Shown piece after piece: positions 7,931-20,111 of a DNA stretch of 64,000 nt. A model generated the notes under the pieces. The model made no database searches, was not told the origin of the DNA, and saw only the letters and a list, made by a program, of their open reading frames with translations. Position 1 is the stretch's first letter, and each line of letters starts with the position of its first letter. Location: assembly GCF_036046055.1 (NCBI RefSeq), contig NZ_CP107939.1, forward strand, positions 8,122,001-8,186,000. The letters run 5' to 3'. The translations under genes were made by a program, and so were the position numbers. Source of the stretch: Nocardia sp. NBC_00403. GTDB taxonomy: Bacteria; Actinomycetota; Actinomycetes; Mycobacteriales; Mycobacteriaceae.

Positions 7931-9397
7931 CTACTTGGCGGCGGCGAGGCCGGCGCGGCGGCCATAGAAGCTGCCGTCGCCGAGAGACGCGCCACTGACG
8001 TATCCGCCCGCGCAGAGACCCGAGGTGCAGCGTCCCGCGGCGAACAATCCGGCGATCGGCTCGCCCGACACGTGCAGCACCCGGGAGTCGAGGTCGGTGC
8101 GCAGACCGCCGAGTGTGAAGCCCGCGGTGAAACCGCGCATGTCGAAGGCCGCGAGCGGAGCGCCGATCGGCTTCACCCACTCGGGTTTCTTGCCGAGCAA
8201 CGGATCCTTGCCGTCGGCGGCGTGCAGGTTGTACGCGGTGACCGTGCCCTGCAATGTCTGCGTCGGCAGACCCATGTCCGCCTCGAGCTCGGCGACCGTC
8301 TCCGCGGCCCAGGTCGGCGGCTGCCGGAAGAAAGGAGTGGAAGTCTCGGTGGCGAGCGCAGCCTCGAGCGATTCCTCGTCGATGATCAGATACGCCTGAT
8401 TGTCCTGCTGGATGAGCGTGGCCTGGCCGATCCGTCCCGGGTAGGTGTCCTCGGGGATGTAGCGCTGGCCGCGGCCGTTGACCAGGATGCCGCGCGCCAT
8501 CATCTGCGGGTCGCCGAAGAATGCGACCTCGGTGGCGTCCATGTGCGCCAGCTCGGCGCCGAGAGCCTGGGCGAGTCGGATGCCGATGCCGTCGTGCTCC
8601 TCGATCGCGGCGGCGGGCCTGCCGATCAGCCGCGGCGCATAGCCCTCGATCATCTTCTGGTGGTAGGCGAAGCTGCCGGTGGCAAGGACGACACCGCGCT
8701 CGGCCCGGATGGCGATCTGCTTGCCGAACTGGGTGGCCAGCACACCGACGACGCGGTCGGTGTCATCGACGATCAAACGCCGGATCCTGGTGTCGTATTC
8801 GACGCGGACCCCGAGGCCGTCGGCGGTCTCGGCGAGCGGCTTCATCAGCATGTAGCCGCCGCTCTTCTGCCCGATACGCTTATCCGCCATCTGCGGAACA
8901 TGCCCGCGCGGTGCGGGTTTCGCGATCTCGTTGAAAGGCGCGGCATTCTCGCCGCCGGAATACATCAGCCCCTCGTCGTGCGGCGGCTCCCAGCCCGGCT
9001 GACCCCAGAACGCCTCGCGGAACGGGACACCACAGGAGACCAGCCAGTTGTAGTGCTCGACGCTGCCCTGGCAGTAGTCGGCGATCTTGGCCTTGTCGAC
9101 GCCGGGGCCGAGCGCCGCGAGCAGGAACGCCTCCATATTCTCCGGAGTGTCCTCGAAACCGAGTGCCTGCTGCAGCGGGGTGCCGCCACCGAGGTAGATG
9201 AACCCGCCCGCCATGGCGGCCGCGCCGCCCCAGCCGCCGGTGCGTTCCAGGATCAGCACCTCGGCCCCGGCCCGCACGGACTCGATCGCCGCGCATACCC
9301 CCGCAATGCCGTACCCGGCGACGACGACGTCGGCCTCCTTGTCCCACTCGGAGATCGCACTGGCACGCAGTGGCCGAATTGTCGTGGCATCAGACAT
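7931..9397 (-). CDS. FAD-binding dehydrogenase, 3-ketosteroid-delta1-dehydrogenase / fumarate reductase flavoprotein family
   Basis: 488 residues. The N-terminal Rossmann motif VVVAGYGIAGVCAA (Gly28, Gly30, Gly33), with Glu51 at the end of the second strand, binds FAD. The C-terminal motif GLFAAGRCTSG closes the FAD site, as in KstD-like and fumarate-reductase-like flavoproteins. Such enzymes introduce double bonds next to carbonyls, classically in the steroid A ring. True KstD is usually a little longer, so the substrate is not certain. The gene lies in the run with the CMD, HIBADH-like, SDR and aldehyde dehydrogenase genes, after a 153-base gap that may hold its own promoter, and directly precedes the TetR gene. 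Confidence 0.87.
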   Translation of the reverse strand: MSDATTIRPLRASAISEWDKEADVVVAGYGIAGVCAAIESVRAGAEVLILERTGGWGGAAAMAGGFIYLGGGTPLQQALGFEDTPENMEAFLLAALGPGVDKAKIADYCQGSVEHYNWLVSCGVPFREAFWGQPGWEPPHDEGLMYSGGENAAPFNEIAKPAPRGHVPQMADKRIGQKSGGYMLMKPLAETADGLGVRVEYDTRIRRLIVDDTDRVVGVLATQFGKQIAIRAERGVVLATGSFAYHQKMIEGYAPRLIGRPAAAIEEHDGIGIRLAQALGAELAHMDATEVAFFGDPQMMARGILVNGRGQRYIPEDTYPGRIGQATLIQQDNQAYLIIDEESLEAALATETSTPFFRQPPTWAAETVAELEADMGLPTQTLQGTVTAYNLHAADGKDPLLGKKPEWVKPIGAPLAAFDMRGFTAGFTLGGLRTDLDSRVLHVSGEPIAGLFAAGRCTSGLCAGGYVSGASLGDGSFYGRRAGLAAAK

Positions 9398-9550
9398 GTT
9401 CCGTGTTCCTTACTGTTCTGCTCGGTCGGACCGTGATGCGTTGTCGAGCTGTCCCGCTCGCTCACGCGGCAGGCGCCCCGATGGTCCTGTGCTGTCGACT
9501 ACTGTGCCGTTTCGGGCGGCCCGGCGGGTCGAATCGGCAACTCGATCGCC

Positions 9551-10009
9551 CTACTCCGCCGCCGCGTCGGATCGCCCGTCCGCCGCTTCGGACTGCTCCG
9601 CGGCATCCGCCTGTTGTTTACGCGCTGCCTTCTTCTGCTGTCCGACGATGGTCCCCACCAGCAGGTCGAGCTTGGTGCCGTTCGGCCAGCCGACGTAATG
9701 GCAGAGGAACAGTGCGATCTCGTGCAACTGTTCCTCGGTGAGCTCTGCATTGCGCAGCGCCGCGCCGATCTGGATGCCCGCGGTGTCGATTGCGCCCTGG
9801 GCGGTCAGCGCGCCGAGCAGGATCAGTCTCCGGTCGCGCACGGTGAGCGCAGGGCGCGACCAGATATCGGCGAAGAGGTGATCGGCGGTGACGGCGAAGT
9901 GCGCGCCGGGGTAGTCCTGGAACTCGGTGCCGTAGACCTCGGCCATCTTGGCCAGCCCACGCCTACGGACGGACTCGGCCGCCGCGCTGTTCGACGGTTG
10001 ATCGCTCAT
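9551..10009 (-). CDS. Carboxymuconolactone decarboxylase-family protein without CxxC
   Basis: 152 residues, CMD family (YGTEFQDYPGAHF, LTVRDRRLILLGALTAQG, EIALFLCHYVGWPNG). No CxxC pair is present, so this resembles the decarboxylase branch rather than AhpD peroxidases. The C-terminal 30 residues are Ala/Lys/Asp rich. Its start overlaps the stop of the HIBADH-like gene by four bases (ATGA), so the two are translationally coupled. From memory, M. tuberculosis has the same order: Rv0768 (aldehyde dehydrogenase), Rv0769 (SDR), Rv0770 (HIBADH-like), Rv0771 (CMD). The substrate is unknown. Confidence 0.9.
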   Translation of the reverse strand: MSDQPSNSAAAESVRRRGLAKMAEVYGTEFQDYPGAHFAVTADHLFADIWSRPALTVRDRRLILLGALTAQGAIDTAGIQIGAALRNAELTEEQLHEIALFLCHYVGWPNGTKLDLLVGTIVGQQKKAARKQQADAAEQSEAADGRSDAAAE

Positions 10010-10932
10010 CGAGATTCCCTTTCTGATTGGGTAGCGGCAGCGCTGACGCCGAGTCCTGGTCCGAGTCGATCGAGGGCCAGTTCGGCGAGGGGCAGTTCGA
10101 TACCGAGCCGGGAGCCCAATTCGAGGGCGAGGGTGAGGTCCTTTTCGCCGAGATCGCGGACGTGGCCGAGGATCGGCAGCCAGAAATCACCCGGCTCGAT
10201 CGGTGCGGTGCGATCGCGCAGCATGATCGCGCCGGGGCCGCCGGTCACGGCATCGGAATGGCGCACGACCTTGCCGAGTGTGGTGATATCCAGCTCTGCG
10301 GCCTCGGCGAGCCGCTGTGCTTCGGTGGCGGCGGTGAAGGCGACGAAGTGGAGTAAGTTGCGGGCCAATTTCATTCGGGTGCCCGCACCCACCGGGCCCG
10401 CGTGCACGACGAGATCGGCAAAACAGCCGAAGGGGCCACGGACCCGCTGGAATGCCATGTCGCTGCCGCCGACCATGACGGCGAGCCGGCCGCGCTGCGC
10501 ACCGGGCGCACCACCACTCACCGGTGCGTCCACCAACTCGACGCCGCGCTCGGCGCACTGGCTCGCCAGCTCGACCGCGGTCCGATCGCTGATCGTGGAG
10601 TGCACGGCGACCACGGTTCCCGGTTCTGCGGTGCGCAGGATGCCCGCCGGCCCCGCGACCACAGCACGGACCTGCTCGTCGTTCAGCACTGTCACCGAGA
10701 TGACGGCAGCTTGCTGCGCGACCTGTGCCGCGCTGCCTGCCGCTTGCGCCCCCGACTCGAGGAACGGCTGGACCGCGTCCGGCCGCGTGTCACACACCGT
10801 GAGCCCGCCGGGCCACTCCAGCAGCCGCTTCGCCATCGGCGCGCCCATATTGCCGAGACCGATGAAGCCGACCCGGAATTCGGCAGCGGACCCGTTCGCT
10901 GCCTGCTCGGATCGCTCCGCACCCCCGCTCAT
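10006..10932 (-). CDS. 3-hydroxyisobutyrate dehydrogenase-family NAD(P)-dependent oxidoreductase
   Basis: 308 residues. The N-terminal dinucleotide-binding motif is GFIGLGNMGAPMA (about 23-34), the substrate-binding motif is DAPVSGGAPGA (about 135-145), and the catalytic lysine is probably Lys188 in GAGTRMKLARN. Family members oxidise 2- or 3-hydroxy acids with NAD(P). The start at 10932 overlaps the SDR stop, and the gene's stop overlaps the CMD start, each by four bases, so SDR, this gene and CMD are one translationally coupled unit. Rv0770 is the expected M. tuberculosis counterpart. Confidence 0.9.
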   Translation of the reverse strand: MSGGAERSEQAANGSAAEFRVGFIGLGNMGAPMAKRLLEWPGGLTVCDTRPDAVQPFLESGAQAAGSAAQVAQQAAVISVTVLNDEQVRAVVAGPAGILRTAEPGTVVAVHSTISDRTAVELASQCAERGVELVDAPVSGGAPGAQRGRLAVMVGGSDMAFQRVRGPFGCFADLVVHAGPVGAGTRMKLARNLLHFVAFTAATEAQRLAEAAELDITTLGKVVRHSDAVTGGPGAIMLRDRTAPIEPGDFWLPILGHVRDLGEKDLTLALELGSRLGIELPLAELALDRLGPGLGVSAAATQSERESR

Positions 10933-11681
10933 GACCGGAACACTTGTCCGCCGTCGACATTGAAGATCTGGCCGGTCACCCAGCTCGCCTCGTCCGAGAG
11001 CAGGTAGAGACAGGCGCCGACCAGGTCCTGCGGTGTCCCCATCCGTTTGAGCGGCAACCGGTTCACCATGTCGGTGACGATCGCCTCTGGTGTCACCGCC
11101 TTGGTGGCCTCGGTGTCGATCGGTCCGGGCGCGATGGCGTTGATGCGAATCTTGGAGCCGCCCAGCTCGAAGGCCAGCTGCTGGGTGAGACCGTTGACGC
11201 CGACCTTCGCGAGGCCGTAGAAGCTGGAGTATGTCCATGCGGCCGTGGAAGATTGGTTGACGATCGAGCCGCCACCGGCGGCCATCATGGGCTTCCACAC
11301 CGCGCGGGTCATGTTCAGCGCGCCGTCCATGTTCACGCCCATGAACTTCTTGTAGTAGTCCCACGGCACCGTCAACAGCAGATTCAGCTTCATCTCGCCG
11401 TAGATGGCCGCATTGTTGACCAAGTGGTTGATGCCGCCGAACTCGCCGACGGTGAATTCGGCCAGCGCCGTCGCGGATTCGGGTTCGGACACATCGACCT
11501 CACCGAACACCGCGGTACCGCCGTCGGCGACGATCTTCTTCGCGACCGCCTTTCCGGCTGGCACATTACGGTCGGCGACAACGACTTCGGCGCCCTCGGC
11601 GGCCAGCGCCTGCGCATACACCGCGCCGATCCCCTGTGCGGCACCGGTGACGATGACGGATCTTCCCGTGAAACGGGCCAT
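10929..11681 (-). CDS. Short-chain dehydrogenase/reductase
   Basis: 250 residues, classical SDR. The cofactor motif is TGAAQGIG (12-19), followed by NNAA (89-92), catalytic Ser around 144-145, Tyr155 and Lys159 (YGLAK), and a C-terminal end VTGQIFNVDGGQ typical of the family. It would oxidise or reduce an alcohol/ketone with NAD(P). It sits 18 bases after the aldehyde dehydrogenase gene and is coupled to the HIBADH-like gene. The expected counterpart is Rv0769. The natural substrate cannot be read from the sequence, but the setting suggests sterol or lipid-derived intermediates. Confidence 0.92.
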   Translation of the reverse strand: MARFTGRSVIVTGAAQGIGAVYAQALAAEGAEVVVADRNVPAGKAVAKKIVADGGTAVFGEVDVSEPESATALAEFTVGEFGGINHLVNNAAIYGEMKLNLLLTVPWDYYKKFMGVNMDGALNMTRAVWKPMMAAGGGSIVNQSSTAAWTYSSFYGLAKVGVNGLTQQLAFELGGSKIRINAIAPGPIDTEATKAVTPEAIVTDMVNRLPLKRMGTPQDLVGACLYLLSDEASWVTGQIFNVDGGQVFRS

Positions 11682-11699
11682 GAAAGTCAGCTCCTCTAG

Positions 11700-13169
11700 T
11701 CAGGCTTGGTAGGCGATCAGCTTGGTTTCCAGGTATTCCTCGAATCCGGCGATGCCCATCTCCCGGCCGATGCCCGACTGCTTGTACCCGCCGAACGGAG
11801 CGTCCGCGGAGTACCAGATGCCGCCGTTCACGCTCAGCGTCCCGGTGCGAACCCCCTCGGTGACGCGCCGGATCCGGTCCTGGTCGCTCCCCCAGACCGA
11901 ACCCGACAGCCCGTATGGGGAATCGTTGGCGATCCGGATCGCGTCGTCGTCACCGTCGTAGGGGATCACCACCAGCACCGGACCGAAGATCTCCTCGCGG
12001 GCGACCGTCGAGGTATTCGCGATGTCCGCGATCAGGGTCGGCTCGATGTAGAAGCCGCGCTCATGGTTCGCGGGCCGCCCGCCACCGGTGACAATGCGAC
12101 CACCTTCGGCGACGGCGATCTCCAGGTAGCGCTCGACGCGGGCCCGCTGCCGCTGCGAAATCAGCGGGCCGCAGATCGTGCGCGGATCCGCCGGATCACC
12201 GGGCGCGATCCCACCCAATGTGGCCGCGGCGATCTGCACCGCGTCGTCGTAGGACGCACGTGGGACCAGCAGGCGGGTGGTGATGGCACAGCCCTGTCCG
12301 GCGTGCACACACACCGAAAAGGCCGCAACACCAACGGCAGCCGCGATATTCGCGTCGTCGAGCACGATGAACGCCGACTTGCCGCCGAGCTCGAGAAATG
12401 CCTTCTTCAGCGTGGTCGCCGCCCCCGCCATCACCACTTTCCCGGTTTGCGTCGAACCGGTGAAGCTGATCATGTCGACCCGTGGATCGGTGGTCAGTCG
12501 CGCGCCGATCGTGTGGTCGGCGGAGGTGACGATATTGACGACGCCCGGCGGGATGTCGGTGTGCTCGGCGATCACCGCACCGATGGCCGCCGCACACCAT
12601 GGTGTGTCGGGAGCGGGTTTGAGCACCAGCGTGTTTCCGGCCGCGAGCGCCGGTCCGAGTTTCGCGAAATTGATCTGGTGCGGAAAGTTCCACGGGGTGA
12701 TCGCACCGACCACGCCGACCGCCTCTCTGCGTTGCACCCGGCGGGTCTTGATGCCCATCGGCTCTGCCACGCCGAGATCCGTTTCCCAGCTGTATGTTTC
12801 GGCGAGCGACGCGGAGTAGCCCAGGTCGGCGACCGGACCCTCCAACTGCGGCCCTTTGGTCAGCATCGTCGGCGCGCCCGCCTCGGCGACGGTGATCTCC
12901 CGCAGTTCGTCGATGTGGGCTTGTAGCGCGGTGCGCAGCTGTTCGAGGCAGCGTGCGCGGAAGGCGTGATTGCGTGACCAGTCGGTGTCGTCGAACGCGG
13001 TGCGTGCGGCGGCGATGGCGGCGTCCATATCGCCGCCGCCTGCGTCAGCGGCCTGGCCGAGAACTTCCTCGGTCGCGGGGTTCACGGTGTCGAACACGCC
13101 GTCGGCGCCTGCCACCAGCTTGCCGCCGATGAGCAGGCGGGATTCGGCGTTGGGCAGGAGGCTGCTCAT
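11700..13169 (-). CDS. NAD-dependent aldehyde dehydrogenase (AldA/Rv0768-like)
   Basis: 489 residues of the aldehyde dehydrogenase superfamily. The general base is Glu260 (LELGGKS), the nucleophile is Cys294 (HAGQGC), and TPWNFP (159-164) lies at the cofactor site. It oxidises aldehydes to acids. The ATG at 13169 with GGAG upstream was chosen; the frame continues upstream without family similarity and runs into the promoter region. This is the first gene of the minus-strand run, and a candidate TetR palindrome lies 17-32 bases upstream of the start. It diverges from the CYP123-type gene, as Rv0768 does from Rv0766c/Rv0767c by memory. Confidence 0.92.
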   Translation of the reverse strand: MSSLLPNAESRLLIGGKLVAGADGVFDTVNPATEEVLGQAADAGGGDMDAAIAAARTAFDDTDWSRNHAFRARCLEQLRTALQAHIDELREITVAEAGAPTMLTKGPQLEGPVADLGYSASLAETYSWETDLGVAEPMGIKTRRVQRREAVGVVGAITPWNFPHQINFAKLGPALAAGNTLVLKPAPDTPWCAAAIGAVIAEHTDIPPGVVNIVTSADHTIGARLTTDPRVDMISFTGSTQTGKVVMAGAATTLKKAFLELGGKSAFIVLDDANIAAAVGVAAFSVCVHAGQGCAITTRLLVPRASYDDAVQIAAATLGGIAPGDPADPRTICGPLISQRQRARVERYLEIAVAEGGRIVTGGGRPANHERGFYIEPTLIADIANTSTVAREEIFGPVLVVIPYDGDDDAIRIANDSPYGLSGSVWGSDQDRIRRVTEGVRTGTLSVNGGIWYSADAPFGGYKQSGIGREMGIAGFEEYLETKLIAYQA

Positions 13170-13185
13170 GAAGGGCTCCGATACT

Positions 13186-13201
13186 GTCTGGACACGTGTA
13201 C
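13186..13201. promoter_or_regulatory. Candidate TetR operator, copy C (aldehyde dehydrogenase promoter)
   Basis: GTCTGGACACGTGTAC; read on the minus strand it is GTACACGTGTCCAGAC. The core GGACA-CG-TGTAC has one mismatch from a perfect inverted repeat. It lies about 26 bases (centre) upstream of the aldehyde dehydrogenase start, where a bound repressor would block the promoter. Confidence 0.6.
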
Positions 13202-13370
13202 GGAATATAGTCTCGACGCCCGATAAGTCGCAAGAACATGTTTCAGATTTGCCGTCCTTCGGGTAGCGATTCCCGGCCTCGACGGCGATCCGGATATATC
13301 CCGGAAACCACATCACCAACCACGGACAAATACCAAAGAATCGTTGTCGTGAGCATGTCTCAGTGGTACC

Positions 13371-13386
13371 GTCCAGACACATGTCC
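13371..13386. promoter_or_regulatory. Candidate TetR operator, copy B (CYP123 promoter)
   Basis: GTCCAGACACATGTCC; on the minus strand GGACATGTGTCTGGAC. It is centred about 82 bases upstream of the CYP123-type start codon. Together with copy C it brackets the 291-base divergent promoter region. Confidence 0.6.
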
Positions 13387-13460
13387 AGCTATGTGTCTCT
13401 CAATGGTGATGCGACAATTTTCACCGACGAGAACTCGTTATCGAATGTCGGGACGGCGCG

Positions 13461-15704
<2,244 letters not shown>

Positions 15705-15705
<1 letters not shown>

Positions 15706-16252
15706 TGCCAGGTTTCGAACGCAGCGAGCTCGACGAGATGGTCCGGCGCTGGGTGCTGGAGAACCAGCGCTGCGAGGACAAAGGCGATTGGAAGCCGCTC
15801 GCCGAGATGTACACCGAGGACGCCACCTATGGCTGGAACTACGGCCCCACTCAGGAATTCATGGCGGTCGGACGCGAGGAGATCCGGGTGCTCGCCCTCG
15901 GCCAGGAAATGGACGGGCTGGAGGGCTGGTCCTACCCGTATCAGGAGTTCGTGATCGACGAGCGCAGCGGCAGCGTGATCGGCTTCTGGAAACAGGTGGC
16001 CGATGCCAAGCGGCCCGATGGGCGTAACTACAGCCCGGAGGGCATCGGCGGCAGCTGGTTCCGCTACGGCGGCGACTACCAATGGTCCTGGCAGCGTGAC
16101 TTTTTCGACCTCGGCAATGTCTCGCAGTTGTTCTTGGAGATGATCGCAGGCAATGCGCTGTTGCCCGGTATGCAGAAGCGGATTCAGCGATCGATGGCCG
16201 GCAAGCCACTGCCCGGCTGGTACAAAGTCGGCGAAGCGCCGGTTTCCCTGTG

Positions 16253-16256
<4 letters not shown>
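15705..16256 (+). CDS. NTF2/SnoaL-like protein of unknown function in the P450 operon
   Basis: 183 residues. The pattern WVLENQRCEDKGDWKPLAEM followed by YTEDATYGWNYGP is typical of the SnoaL/NTF2-like cone fold, which includes isomerases, dehydratases and ligand-binding proteins. Cysteines are few and aromatic residues many, suggesting a hydrophobic pocket. The ATG overlaps the ferredoxin stop by one base and the stop overlaps the next gene's start, so it belongs to the P450 operon. A role in handling a sterol-like intermediate is inferred only from position. Confidence 0.85.
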
Positions 16257-17689
<1,433 letters not shown>

Positions 17690-17715
17690 CGCGCGCCCCG
17701 AAAGAGTGAATTGCC

Positions 17716-18394
17716 ATGTCCTGCAACTTCGCCGACCTGTTCGAGCACGCCGTCGACGCCATGCCCGACCGGGTCGCGCTGATCGAGGGCGACCGCGTGC
17801 TCACCTTCCGCGAACTCGATGAACAGGCCGATCGACTGGCCGACCACCTCGCCTCGGTGGGCGTCGCCCCCGGCACGCACATCGGCTTTCAGATGCACAA
17901 CGACATCGACACGATGACCACGCTGATCGCCTGCTTCAAGACCCGAGCCGTCCCCATCAATATCAACTACCGCTACGGCGTCGAAGAATTGCGGTACATC
18001 TACGACAGCGTCGACCTGGAGGTGCTGTTCTACCACGCGACGTATGAGCGGGCGGTGCGCACAGCTGCCGCGTCGATGCCGGCGCTGCGGCACCTGATCG
18101 TCGTCGACGACCGAGCGACCGATGGCGGACCCGCAGGCCCATCGACGCCAGGCAAGCAGGGAACCGCATCGTGCGATACGCGATGCAGTGTCGATCACCA
18201 CCAGGCAGGCCGCAGCCGAGACGGTCGATTTCGACGCGCTGGAGCCACGTGCGCAAGCACCTCGCGGGCTAAAAGTTCCGAGGCAGATCTGGATCGCCCC
18301 CGCGATATCGCGAGCGCCCAGCGGGAAGCCCGACTACCGCTGGGCGAAGGAGTACTCGGCGGGTCGCGCGCCGGATCACCAGGCGGGCCTTTGA
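17716..18394 (+). pseudogene. Broken fadD19-like steroid-CoA ligase gene (large internal deletion, frameshifts)
   Basis: The first 135 codons encode a good acyl-CoA ligase N-terminus (FADLFEHAVDAMPDRVALIE, NINYRYGVEELRYIYDSVD) resembling FadD19, which activates cholesterol side chains with CoA. Around base 18135 similarity stops. From about 18196 the C-terminal end reappears in other frames: DFDALE, then VRKHLAG, then KVPRQIW and SGKPDYRWAKE, which keeps the catalytic lysine motif. The ATP-binding and central parts, some 300 residues, are missing, and two frame changes break the tail. The gene cannot make a working ligase. The ATG at 17716 follows AAAGAG. Confidence 0.85.
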
Positions 18395-18482
18395 TGTGGT
18401 CTATCTGCGCGAACAGCCTGGTCACGACAACGAGAACGTGTTCTAATTCGGACGTATCCGCCGTTGTCCTTGGGAGAATCCG

Positions 18483-20078
18483 ATGAGCACAATCGAAACG
18501 ACCACAGAGTCGGCGAGCACCCTGCCCGCCCGGATCACCGAGGCGTTGATCGGCAGGCTGACCGGGATGGTCGCCGCCGACGATGCCGCAGCGCCGTACC
18601 AGATGCTCGAGGTCTACACCGGAGCGGTGGTCGGCGAACTACCGCAGTCGACGCCCGCGGACATCGCCGCCGCCTACGCGACCGCCCGCGCCGCACAGAA
18701 AGAATGGGCCGCTTGGCCGCTGCGGCGCAGACTGCGCGTTTTCGAGCGCGCGCATGAACTGTTGCTGGCCGAGCACGAAACCATCGCCGACCTCATCCAG
18801 ATCGGCTGCGGCAAGACCCGCCGCATGGCCGTCGAGGAATCCTGCGACGTACCGATGGTCATCAGCCACTACCTCAAGACCGCAAAGCGGGTGCTGCGGC
18901 CGGTCCGGCGCGGCGGCCCGATGCCATTGCTGACCGGCTCCACCGAACAACACCGCCCGAAAGGCGTCGTCGCGGTCATCGCGCCGTGGAATTTCCCGTT
19001 CGCGATCGCGCTGTCGGATGCGATGCCCGCGTTGATGGCGGGCAACGGCGTCGTCCTCAAGCCGGACAACAAGACCGCACTGTGCGCGCTGTTCGGAGTG
19101 GAATTGCTCTATCGCGCCGGGCTGCCGCTCGGACTGTTCCAAGTCGTCTGCGGCGAAGGCCCCGAGGTGGGCCCGACGCTGATCGATAACGCCGAGTTCG
19201 TGATGTTCACCGGCTCGACCGCGACCGGTCGGATCGTCGGCGAAGGCGCGGGCCGCAACCTGATCGGTTGCAGCCTGGAACTGGGCGGCAAGAACCCGAT
19301 GATCGTGCTCGACGACGCGAATCTCGACGACGTCATTCCGGGCGCGGCATTCGCGGTGTTCGCGAACTCCGGCCAGGCTTGTATGCACATCGAGCGGATC
19401 TACGTACACGATCGCCACTACGACGAATTCGTGCGCCGATTGGTCACGGCGGCAGAAGAATTGGGTTCGAAGATCGGCGCGGCCTACGACTACACACCGG
19501 AATTCGGCTCGCTGGTGTCGGTCGAGCACCTGAAACGCGTCGCGGCCCATGTGGACGACGCCCGCGCGAAGGGCGCCACGGTGCTGACCGGCGGCAAAGC
19601 GCGCCCGGACATCGGACCCGCCTTCTACGAGCCGACCGTGCTGACCGACGTCACACCCGAGATGACGCACGCGACCATGGAGACCTTCGGCCCGGTGGTC
19701 AGCGTGTACCGGTTCAGCGACGAGCAGGAGGCGATCCGGCTCGCCAACGACACCAACTATGGCCTGAACGCGAGCGTGTGGAGCCGAAACCTGGCCCACG
19801 CCAACCGCATTGCCGATCAGTTGGAAGCCGGCAACATCAATATCAACGACGGCTTCGTGGCCACCTATGCCGCCAAGGCCACACCGTCGGGCGGCGTGAA
19901 GCAGTCCGGCGTCGGCACCCGACACGGTGATCAAGGCCTGCTCAAGTACACCGACACCGTGAACGTCGGCGTCCAGAAGCGTCAGGTGCTCAACGCCCGT
20001 GCGGGCATGCCCTACGAGAAGCAACTGAAGATCACCCTGACGACGCTGCGGCTCATGCGCCGAACCCGGCTGCGCTGA
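18483..20078 (+). CDS. Succinic-semialdehyde-dehydrogenase-type aldehyde dehydrogenase
   Basis: 531 residues, aldehyde dehydrogenase superfamily. APWNFPFA is followed by Glu266 (LELGGKNP) and nucleophile Cys300 (NSGQACMH). The sequence GGVKQSGVGTRHGDQGLLKY near the end and a C-terminal extension of about 35 residues (QLKITLTTLRLMRRTRL) are those of mycobacterial-type succinic semialdehyde dehydrogenases (GabD2-like). It would oxidise a small aldehyde to its acid with NAD(P). It lies between the broken ligase and the CYP125-type gene on the same strand; here the substrate could equally be a lipid-derived aldehyde. Confidence 0.88.
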   Translation: MSTIETTTESASTLPARITEALIGRLTGMVAADDAAAPYQMLEVYTGAVVGELPQSTPADIAAAYATARAAQKEWAAWPLRRRLRVFERAHELLLAEHETIADLIQIGCGKTRRMAVEESCDVPMVISHYLKTAKRVLRPVRRGGPMPLLTGSTEQHRPKGVVAVIAPWNFPFAIALSDAMPALMAGNGVVLKPDNKTALCALFGVELLYRAGLPLGLFQVVCGEGPEVGPTLIDNAEFVMFTGSTATGRIVGEGAGRNLIGCSLELGGKNPMIVLDDANLDDVIPGAAFAVFANSGQACMHIERIYVHDRHYDEFVRRLVTAAEELGSKIGAAYDYTPEFGSLVSVEHLKRVAAHVDDARAKGATVLTGGKARPDIGPAFYEPTVLTDVTPEMTHATMETFGPVVSVYRFSDEQEAIRLANDTNYGLNASVWSRNLAHANRIADQLEAGNININDGFVATYAAKATPSGGVKQSGVGTRHGDQGLLKYTDTVNVGVQKRQVLNARAGMPYEKQLKITLTTLRLMRRTRLR

Positions 20079-20111
20079 GCGCATCTCGTTCTATCCCCCG
20101 AGGAGGCAACC

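Noticed and set aside
20079..20111. KstR-type operator upstream of cyp125
   Set aside because: No TnnAACnnGTTnnA-like sequence was seen, so KstR control could not be supported from the sequence.
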